Positions 58,022 to 64,000 of a DNA stretch of 64,000 bases are shown one piece after another. Under the pieces are notes generated by a model. It had not been told where the DNA came from. It searched no databases and was given only the letters and a program-made list of their open reading frames with translations. The DNA comes from Myxococcales bacterium. GTDB taxonomy: Bacteria > Myxococcota_A > Polyangia > Polyangiales > Polyangiaceae. Position numbers and translations under genes: made by a program. The stretch lies in the NCBI GenBank assembly GCA_004193285.1, contig SECP01000001.1, forward strand, positions 186,001 through 250,000, read 5' to 3'. The number at the start of each line of letters is the position of its first letter. The first letter of the stretch is position 1.

Positions 58022-58543
58022 TCACGAGGCGCACTTGGCGACCGTGTCCCACGTGCGCGTGGTGATGTTCTTGCCGAACGTCTTTTCTAGCAAGGTCATG
58101 AACACGGGGCCCTTGGGGCTGCGAACGTAGGCGGTGAACACCGCGCTACCCGCGGTCGCCAGGATGCGCGCTCCGTCGACCTCCACTGGGAGCTTGAGCT
58201 TGCGCGGCGGCGGCTCGCTCAGGAAGGTGACGACGCGCTTGGCGTCTGCCGCTAGCTGGAAGCGTTCGAACGGAGCCGCGTCCAGCAGCTCTCGCAAATA
58301 GGCGACCGAACGTACCTGCGTGAAGAACGACCTCCCCAGGTGCTCGTTCATCGCCTCTTCCACGCGTCTGGCAAGCGCGGCTTCCGCGGTGGTGCGCGCC
58401 ATGAAGAGCGCGTTACCGCTCGAGAGCACCGTTTTTACGCTCGTAAAGCCGCCTTGCTCCAGCGCGCGCTGGAGCTCCGCCATCTTGCAGTTCAGCGGGC
58501 TGACGCCGCGGAGGAAGGCCACGTAGCGCTGCGTGCCGGCCAT
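58022..58543 (-). CDS. DUF1697 family protein
   Basis: 173 residues, full family length. Opening QRYVAFLRGVSPLNCKMAELQRALEQGGFTSVKTVLSSGNALFMA is the DUF1697 signature (family: Y-A-F-L-R-G-I-N-V-G ... L-x-x-x-G-F-x-x-V-x-T-Y-I-Q-S-G-N). Here the usual GG/GKN after RG is replaced by SPLNCKM. The C terminus (EKTFGKNITTRTWDTVAKCAS) also matches (family: E-K-x-L-G-x-x-x-T-T-R-N-W-N-T-V). No signal or membrane segment. No function is established for the family. The gene is probably monocistronic, with a strong hairpin just upstream of its start that ends the neighbouring lipoprotein transcript. Confidence 0.82.
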   Translation of the reverse strand: MAGTQRYVAFLRGVSPLNCKMAELQRALEQGGFTSVKTVLSSGNALFMARTTAEAALARRVEEAMNEHLGRSFFTQVRSVAYLRELLDAAPFERFQLAADAKRVVTFLSEPPPRKLKLPVEVDGARILATAGSAVFTAYVRSPKGPVFMTLLEKTFGKNITTRTWDTVAKCAS

Positions 58544-58579
58544 GCCCGTTCATAGTACGCGGAGCCGCCCGCAACAATG

Positions 58580-58613
58580 CGCGGCGCGTCGCCAACCCCG
58601 GCGACGCGCCGCG
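58580..58613 (-). terminator. 14-bp hairpin terminator of lipoprotein gene
   Basis: A perfect 14-bp stem (cgcggcgcgtcgcc / ggcgacgcgccgcg) with a 6-base loop lies eight bases after the stop of the minus-strand lipoprotein gene and before the DUF1697 promoter. No T-run follows, but the stem is the strongest I noticed in the window. Confidence 0.6.
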
Positions 58614-58620
58614 GCCTCCT

Positions 58621-59094
58621 TCAGCGTGGTAGCTCGGCCTCGAGCTCGTTGATGCACTCGCTCAGCGCGTCGTAAAAAGCGGGCTGCAGCGACTGATAGC
58701 CGCTGGCGGACGTGACGACGAGCGAAGCGAACCCGCTGAAGCCATGGGTCGTGCAGCGGCGCCGGTAGCGGGGCGCTGGCGTCTCGTCCACGCGCGGGAT
58801 GATATCCAACTTCAGCGTGCATGTGCCGTTGCTGGCGGCGCTGCCAGCGCCGGCTCGGCACTTGAGCGCCAAAAAGGCGAAGTTGTTGTCGCCTTCACAC
58901 CAGGTGTCCCCGCAGATGTCGTCGATCAGCTTGAGGGCCGTCTTCTCTTGCGTGGCGGAGAGCGCGCCTTGGCACAGCGCGCTCTCCGCTTCCCCCAGCT
59001 CTTCCGCTTCCAGCGCGCCGTCTGGAGCGACCTCGGCCGCGCAACCGCCGAGGAGAATGGTAAATAGAATGCTTAACTTGTTGCGAATACCCAT
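58621..59094 (-). CDS. Predicted small lipoprotein
   Basis: 157 residues from the ATG at 59094 (MGIRNKLSILFTILLGGC), where the lipobox gives Cys18. An upstream in-frame extension is Arg/Pro noise. The mature part has an acidic opening (DGALEAEELGEAES) and six further Cys residues (LCQGAL, DICGDTWCEGDNNF, LKCRAG, GTCTLKL, RRCTTHGF, SECINEL), so disulphides are likely. No family recognised. The acidic start followed by EAESALC resembles many Polyangiaceae exported proteins. Terminated by the hairpin at 58580-58613. Confidence 0.6.
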   Translation of the reverse strand: MGIRNKLSILFTILLGGCAAEVAPDGALEAEELGEAESALCQGALSATQEKTALKLIDDICGDTWCEGDNNFAFLALKCRAGAGSAASNGTCTLKLDIIPRVDETPAPRYRRRCTTHGFSGFASLVVTSASGYQSLQPAFYDALSECINELEAELPR

Positions 59095-59325
59095 GTCTGC
59101 CCTCCACGCGCCGGCTTTGAATGGGGGCCGGCGCAGGCCCGTCCATCGGTCAGGGCGAGAAGCGAGTTGCGCAGCTCCTTCAGCGGCGCGGGCGGCGGGG
59201 CGGCGCGGCGGCGCGGCGGCGCGGGGCCGGTGGGCGAGCAGCTGCGAGCCCGTCATGGGGCCTGCCCCCTGGGAGGAGGGGTATCACGGGCTTGACGAAG
59301 CTCGCGCCGGTACCATTTCCTTGCG

Positions 59326-59994
59326 GTGAGCAAACGCCGAACAGCTCTGCTCGGGCTACGTCTAGGCGTGCTCTTCGCGTCTGCTCTCGCGGTCGGTTCG
59401 CTGGGGGCCGCGCCGGCGCCCCCGTGGCAATTGCCGGTGCAAGGCTTCCGGCTCGTGAGTCGCGTGAGCGGGCCGGTCAACTACTACAAGGTGCAGCCCG
59501 GTCCGCCGGCTCACATCCGCAGCCGCTACGAGCCCGGCTTCAAGACCGCGGTCGTGGGCTACGACGTGAAAGATTGGCAAACGCGGGCGACGCGGCTCCG
59601 CTGGCGCTGGAGAGCATTGGACCTTCCTCGCGGCGGCGACGAGTGTGCCCGCGGCAAGGGGGACTCGGCAGCGGTAGTGTACGTCTCGTGGAAGCGCGGC
59701 CTCCGCTACTACACGCTCAAGTACGTGTGGAGCGCGGTCGGTCAGCGTGGGGCGGTGTGTGACAAGAAGCGCAACCCGTTCCTGGCTCAAGATACCGTCA
59801 TCGTAGAAACCGGGGCGCCGCTGTCCGAGTGGCGCCCGGTGGACTTGGACCTCCCCGCCGAATTCCGAAAGCATTTCGAAGGGGGTGATGCTTCGGCAGA
59901 GGTGCCGGATCTCTTCGGTATCGGGCTAATGAGCGACGGCGACCAAACCGGGAGCGTCAGTAGCGCGGACTTCGCCGACTTCACCCTGCAGTGA
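59326..59994 (+). CDS. DUF3047 domain protein, exported
   Basis: 222 residues from a GTG. A signal peptide covers about 8-29 (LGLRLGVLFASALAVGSLGAA). The DUF3047 body shows LRWRWRALDLPRGGDECAR, AAVVYVSWKRGLRYYTLKYVWS, FLAQDTVIVETG, EWRPVDLDLPAEFRKHFE and the closing DLFGIGLMSDGDQTGSVSSADFADFTL, which match the family consensus. Function of the family is unknown; the fold is a lectin-like beta sandwich in appearance. A hairpin terminator follows 30 bases after the stop. The 231-base gap before it, shared with the divergent lipoprotein gene, should hold both promoters. Confidence 0.75.
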   Translation: MSKRRTALLGLRLGVLFASALAVGSLGAAPAPPWQLPVQGFRLVSRVSGPVNYYKVQPGPPAHIRSRYEPGFKTAVVGYDVKDWQTRATRLRWRWRALDLPRGGDECARGKGDSAAVVYVSWKRGLRYYTLKYVWSAVGQRGAVCDKKRNPFLAQDTVIVETGAPLSEWRPVDLDLPAEFRKHFEGGDASAEVPDLFGIGLMSDGDQTGSVSSADFADFTLQ

Positions 59995-60023
59995 TAGCGG
60001 CCCGCTGCGGCAAAAGCGCAAAA

Positions 60024-60044
60024 GCCGCGCGTGTTCTGCGCGGC
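60024..60044 (+). terminator. Hairpin terminator after DUF3047 gene
   Basis: A 7-bp perfect stem (gccgcgc / gcgcggc) with a 7-base loop, preceded by AAAA and followed by GTTT, 30 bases after the stop. This is the most intrinsic-terminator-like element on the plus strand here. Confidence 0.55.
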
Positions 60045-60252
60045 GTTTCCAAAGCGGCGACCTGACGCTCGTCACCTGTCAGCGCTGCCGCCTCGCTACG
60101 CGGTGGAGCAGCGGCGCGCGCGCGAGCGCGAGCGGGATAACGCCGCGCCGCGCACTTTCGGCCTTCCGGACGGGGCGCGAAAGGAGGTACAGTAAAGCTA
60201 GTCTTTGCTGCTGTCTCTACAGCTGCTGCGGGTTCGGAAAGGTCGGTAACGA
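60045..60252. promoter_or_regulatory. Upstream region of the DUF4215 lipoprotein gene
   Basis: About 210 bases between the DUF3047 terminator and the next start. I see no further gene. A weak ribosome site (GGAAAGG) lies some 10 bases before the GTG. The block near 60190 (acagtaaagctagtctttgctg) is AT-richer and the likeliest promoter area, but no clear -35/-10 pair can be named. Confidence 0.35.
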
Positions 60253-63200
60253 GTGCACAACAGATGGTCCGCTCTGGGTCTGGCAACTTGGCTGGTGCTG
60301 GGAACTATCTCGGCTTGCGGCGGCAACCCTAGCGTCAATAACGATGACCCGGGCACGGACGGTGGCTCTGCCGGCAAGGGAAACGGCGCCGCCGGTAGCA
60401 CCTCCACCGGCCTGCAACCGGACCTTGGCTTCGGGGGTGATAACGGGACCGACCCGAACGGCACCGGCGGCGAGGTAGATCCCTGTGCGGGCGACGAGCC
60501 ACCGCCCGAGTGCTTCATGCTCGAGCCCTCCGGGCCCGCGTGCGGCGACGGTGAGCTCAATCAAGACGCGGAGCTGTGCGACGACGGCAATAGCTTGCCG
60601 GGCGACGGCTGCTCGGGCGCCTGCTTGGTGGAAACCTATTGGGAGTGTCTGGAGCCGGGCAAACCCTGCCAGCTCACGTTCTCGTGCGGCGACGGTGAGG
60701 TGAACCCCGGCGAGGTGTGCGACGACAAGAACACCGTCGACGCGGACGGCTGTAGCAGCGAGTGCCTCCAAGACCCCAGATGGGTCTGTAAGGAGGGCGA
60801 GCCGTGCACGCAGCTCTACGTGTGCGGCGACGGCCGCGTCAACGCGGACGAGAAGTGCGACGACAAGAACACGGCGAGCGGGGACGGCTGCGACTCCAAC
60901 TGCCTCAAGGAAGACGGCTGGGAATGCAGCAAGCCGGGGCTGCCCTGTAAGAAGCTGCCGGAGTGCGGCAACGGGGTCAAAGAGCTCGGCGAGCAATGCG
61001 ACGACGACAACGCCACCGGTGGTGACGGTTGCTCGGCGCTCTGTAAAATCGAGGGCGGCTACGATTGCCCGCCCCCTGGAACCTCGTGCGAGCCGCTGTA
61101 CCAGTGCGGTAACGGCGACATCGAGCCGGGCGAGCTCTGCGACGACAAGAACACGGCCAATAATGACGGCTGTAGCGCGGACTGCCTGATTCAGGATCCG
61201 AACTACGTCTGCGTCGAGGGCCAGCCGTGCGTGAAGGTCATCAGCTGCGGCGACGGCCGGGTCAACGGCACGGAAAAGTGCGACGACAAGAACACCACCA
61301 GCGGCGACGGCTGCAGCTCGACTTGCCAGCTCGAGGCTGGCTACACGTGCAAGACGCCAGGCACGCCGTGCCAGCCGGTGGTCGTTACCTACTGCGGTGA
61401 TGGCAAGGTCACGGCCGGTGAAGCCTGTGACGACGGCGGCGGCATGACTCCTCTAGGTGGGGACGGCTGCAGCGCGGCGTGCAAGATCGAGGCTGACTAC
61501 AGCTGCCCGGTGCAGGGCGGCAAGTGCACCTACCTGCCCAAGTGCGGCGACGGCCTGATCAGCGGCAAGGAAGTGTGCGACGACGGCAACGTCGCGATGG
61601 GCGACGGCTGCAGCATGAACTGCCTCATGGTGGAGACGGGCTGGAGCTGCGCGCGCCCCGGCAAACCCTGCAAGACCATCTGTGGGGACGGCCTGAAGCT
61701 CGGCACCGAGCAGTGCGACGACAAGAACATCGTCAACGGCGACGGCTGCAGCGACGCTTGCAAGATCGAGCCAGGCAAGACCTGCGACACCAACGTACCG
61801 CAGAACTGCAACAGCAACGCGGTGTGCGGCAACGGCATCAAGGAAGGCAACGAGCCGTGCGACGACGGCAACGCCGATTGGCGCGACGGCTGCACTCCGG
61901 ATTGCAAGAAGGAGCCGACCTGCGCGGCCGGCGCGTGCACGGACATCTGCGGCGACGGCATCTTGCTGCCCAACGCTCCGGCGACCGACTGCGACGACGG
62001 TAACGTGGTCTCGGGCGACGGCTGCAGCGCGACCTGCAAGGTGGAGTCCGGCTACGAGTGCAAGGTGACGCCGACGAGCATGGTCTTGCCGATGACCATT
62101 CGCGACTTCATCGGCTGGTGCCCCACGAGCTACGACACCGCCACGAGCAACGCGGCCTGTGACAACAACCTCACCGCCGACCCGATGGGTCACTTCGACT
62201 TCGAGATTCAGCCGAGCGGCACCCAGATCGACGGGACCGTGAACGCGCAGTTGGACGCGGCCGGAAAGCCCGTGAACGCACACGGCAACGGCTTCATCAC
62301 GCCCAGCGACGCGAATGGCTGGACCACCGGGCAGAACAATTTCCAATGGTGGTACCGGGATAATTCCAAGTACAACAAGACGCTCCGCACCTTCATCACG
62401 CTGGTGGAGACTCCGGCGGGCTCCGGCAACTTCGTGTACACGCGCAACCCCTGGTGGCCGCTGGACACGACCCCAACCCCGGCTACGGACCCGAAGCTGC
62501 AGAGCTTGACGGTCACGGGCGCGGAGAAGACGCAGGACTCCGGCCACAACTTCTACTTCACGAGCGAGACTCGGTACTGGTTCCAGTACAAGCCGGATAC
62601 GAACGGGGCGGACCCTCGGCTGGAGTTCTTCGGCGACGATGACGTGTGGGTGTTCATCAAGAACACGCTCACCGCGGACATCGGCGGCATCCACGGTCAG
62701 GTTCGGGAGAGCGTGACCATCAAGGATGACGGCGACGCCACCGTCACGCGCGCCAACAACACCACGTACAACGTGGACCTGAACCTGGTCCCGAACAGCG
62801 TGTACGAGATCGTGGTGTTCCAAGCCGAGCGCCACGTCACCGGCTCGAACTACCAGCTCACGCTGCAAGGCTTCAGCGCCGGTACCTCCACCTGCTCTTC
62901 CAAGTGCGGCAACGGTATCGTCACCGCGGACGAAGAGTGCGACGACGGCGCGGGCAACGTGGCCAACCCCGGCTACGGGCAGTGCCAGACCAATACCTGC
63001 CTTCTCGGCGGTTATTGTGGCGACGCGGTCAAGAACGGCCCCGAGACCTGCGACAACGGGACCAACACCAGCAGCTACGGCGATACGGCCGCGAACGCTT
63101 GCGCCGCTGGCTGCGTGAAGCCGCACATCTGCGGTGACACCAAGGTGGACCCGCCGAGCGAGGAGTGCGACCTCGGCGGTAACAACTCGCAGAGCGGATA

Positions 63201-64000
63201 CGCCGGCTGCACGCTCACGTGCCAATCCGGCCCGTACTGCGGCGACAGCATCAAGAACGGCAACGAGTCGTGCGACGACGGCTTGAACGACGGCACCTAC
63301 GGCACCTGCGGCGCTGGCTGCACGCCTCCGCCGCGCTGCGGCGACAACCTCGTCCAAAAGGACTGGGGCGAGGAGTGCGACAACGCCGCGGACGCCAACT
63401 GCAAGAACTGCAAGCTGGGCGCGCAGTGCGGCAACGGCGTGAAGGACGCCGGTGAAGAGTGCGACGACGGCTCGAACAACGGCGGCTACGACCAATGCTG
63501 GCCGATGTGCAAGCTGGGGCCGCGCTGCGGCGACATGGTCGTTCAGATCGACGACGGCGAAGAGTGCGACCTCGGGCCAGGCAACAACACCGGCGCCTAC
63601 GGCGGCTGCACCGCGGAGTGCTTGAACGGCCCGTACTGCGGCGACGGCGTGAAGAACGGCACGGAGACGTGCGACGACGGCGTGAACGACGGCCTCTACG
63701 GCAGCTGCACCCCGGACTGCAAGCCGGCCGCCAGCTGCGGCGACGGCATCCTGCAAGAGGAGTGGGGCGAGGTCTGCGACGACAAGCTGCAGCCCGACGT
63801 CTGCAAGCTCTGCAAATTGGCTGCGTGCGGCAACAACATCAAAGAGCCCGAGCTGGGCGAGGAGTGCGATAACGGGAAGAACCTTGGCGGGTACGGCGAG
63901 TGCTGGCCGGGATGCAAGTGGGGCCCACGCTGCGGCGACGGCATCAAGCAAGAGCAAGAGCAGTGCGACGACGGCAAGAGCAAGGCCGACACCACCGTGA
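60253..64000 (+). CDS. Giant Cys-rich DUF4215-repeat lipoprotein with fibro-slime domain (partial, runs off window)
   Basis: At least 1,249 residues, open at the right edge. A GTG start gives a signal sequence with lipobox Cys22 (LVLGTISAC), followed by a Gly/Asn/Thr-rich linker. Residues about 95-600 carry eleven DUF4215 repeats of the form CGDG ... E-x-C-D-D-G/K-N ... GDGC-S-x-x-C, about 47 residues apart. A fibro-slime (PA14-like) domain spans about 612-876 (MTIRDFIGWCP ... FEIQPSGTQIDG ... RLEFFGDDDVWVFIKNTL ... DIGGIHGQ). From 885 onward at least eleven more repeats follow, shorter (about 33 residues) and of the form CGD-x-I/V-KNG-x-E-x-C-DDG ... YG-x-C-x-x-xC. All repeats are disulphide-rich. 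The protein is probably a long surface fibre or adhesin stalk. Confidence 0.85.
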   Translation, partial: MHNRWSALGLATWLVLGTISACGGNPSVNNDDPGTDGGSAGKGNGAAGSTSTGLQPDLGFGGDNGTDPNGTGGEVDPCAGDEPPPECFMLEPSGPACGDGELNQDAELCDDGNSLPGDGCSGACLVETYWECLEPGKPCQLTFSCGDGEVNPGEVCDDKNTVDADGCSSECLQDPRWVCKEGEPCTQLYVCGDGRVNADEKCDDKNTASGDGCDSNCLKEDGWECSKPGLPCKKLPECGNGVKELGEQCDDDNATGGDGCSALCKIEGGYDCPPPGTSCEPLYQCGNGDIEPGELCDDKNTANNDGCSADCLIQDPNYVCVEGQPCVKVISCGDGRVNGTEKCDDKNTTSGDGCSSTCQLEAGYTCKTPGTPCQPVVVTYCGDGKVTAGEACDDGGGMTPLGGDGCSAACKIEADYSCPVQGGKCTYLPKCGDGLISGKEVCDDGNVAMGDGCSMNCLMVETGWSCARPGKPCKTICGDGLKLGTEQCDDKNIVNGDGCSDACKIEPGKTCDTNVPQNCNSNAVCGNGIKEGNEPCDDGNADWRDGCTPDCKKEPTCAAGACTDICGDGILLPNAPATDCDDGNVVSGDGCSATCKVESGYECKVTPTSMVLPMTIRDFIGWCPTSYDTATSNAACDNNLTADPMGHFDFEIQPSGTQIDGTVNAQLDAAGKPVNAHGNGFITPSDANGWTTGQNNFQWWYRDNSKYNKTLRTFITLVETPAGSGNFVYTRNPWWPLDTTPTPATDPKLQSLTVTGAEKTQDSGHNFYFTSETRYWFQYKPDTNGADPRLEFFGDDDVWVFIKNTLTADIGGIHGQVRESVTIKDDGDATVTRANNTTYNVDLNLVPNSVYEIVVFQAERHVTGSNYQLTLQGFSAGTSTCSSKCGNGIVTADEECDDGAGNVANPGYGQCQTNTCLLGGYCGDAVKNGPETCDNGTNTSSYGDTAANACAAGCVKPHICGDTKVDPPSEECDLGGNNSQSGYAGCTLTCQSGPYCGDSIKNGNESCDDGLNDGTYGTCGAGCTPPPRCGDNLVQKDWGEECDNAADANCKNCKLGAQCGNGVKDAGEECDDGSNNGGYDQCWPMCKLGPRCGDMVVQIDDGEECDLGPGNNTGAYGGCTAECLNGPYCGDGVKNGTETCDDGVNDGLYGSCTPDCKPAASCGDGILQEEWGEVCDDKLQPDVCKLCKLAACGNNIKEPELGEECDNGKNLGGYGECWPGCKWGPRCGDGIKQEQEQCDDGKSKADTTV

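Noticed and set aside
61453-63957. 834-codon open frame on the minus strand opposite the DUF4215 gene
   Set aside because: It is antisense to regular GC-rich Cys/Asp/Gly repeats, which leave the reverse frame free of stops. The Ala/Val/Arg-rich product has no domain, while the plus strand carries clear DUF4215 and fibro-slime motifs.

Overview
The window looks like an ordinary chromosomal segment of a high-GC member of the Myxococcota, most likely a Polyangia/Sorangiineae-type myxobacterium. This rests on gene content, not on any search. The signs are: a Ser/Thr kinase with the HRDVSPDN form of the catalytic loop and a PEGA-like tail; an FHA protein; an OmpA protein with thrombospondin type-3 calcium repeats; a giant Cys-rich DUF4215/fibro-slime lipoprotein; a GltJ/AgmX-like zinc-ribbon + GYF protein; a 1,554-residue TPR protein; and many lipoproteins with Gly/Ser/Pro/Ala-rich linkers. 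Genes are packed tightly, with many ATGA or TGATG overlaps. I saw no rRNA, convincing tRNA, CRISPR array, insertion sequence, prophage or defence island.

Layout. 1-462 holds no gene I can support. 463-6279: rsmG (-), then a + operon of an AmgK-like sugar kinase, a beta-barrel protein and a PrsW-like membrane protease, then a - pair of a GT2 glycosyltransferase and a C45-type (penicillin acyltransferase-like) hydrolase. 6312-10955: 5-formyl-THF cyclo-ligase (+) faces a - operon argD, a degenerate P1B-type ATPase, and a Fur-family regulator. 10975-16950: RlmI-like rRNA methyltransferase with a HAD phosphatase, an outer-membrane protein, an HU-like protein, ybeY, a PH-like membrane protein and a lipoprotein. 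16951-22138: a giant TPR gene followed by a small protein. 22358-27467: pectinesterase, metG, a SanA/YdcF-like protein, and a DNRLRE lipoprotein that starts the kinase operon. 27464-30997: kinase, a PEGA/TPR membrane protein, and a convergent FHA gene. 31089-43697: ApbE, an M20 amidohydrolase, HrpA, a lipoprotein, enoyl-CoA hydratase, M1 aminopeptidase with HEAT repeats, and RecD2. 43737-49177: a five-gene MacAB-like ABC exporter operon ending in a methyltransferase-like protein. 49237-55203: GltJ-like protein, ECF sigma factor with its membrane partner, a divergent beta-barrel-type protein, and a zinc-ribbon membrane protein. 55439-64000: OmpA/TSP3, a small four-helix protein, DUF1697, a lipoprotein, DUF3047, and the DUF4215 protein, which runs off the window.

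How it fits together. Much of the window is cell-envelope biology: outer-membrane barrels, lipoproteins, an exporter, envelope signalling by kinase/FHA/ECF sigma, and secreted carbohydrate- or matrix-related proteins. Conserved housekeeping genes (rsmG, ybeY, metG, argD, hrpA, recD2, HU) lie between them. The most unusual locus is 6935-10955. There a protein keeps the P1B-ATPase architecture and a Cys-rich, TRASH/YHS-like metal site but has lost every catalytic signature, and it is translationally coupled to a Fur-family regulator.
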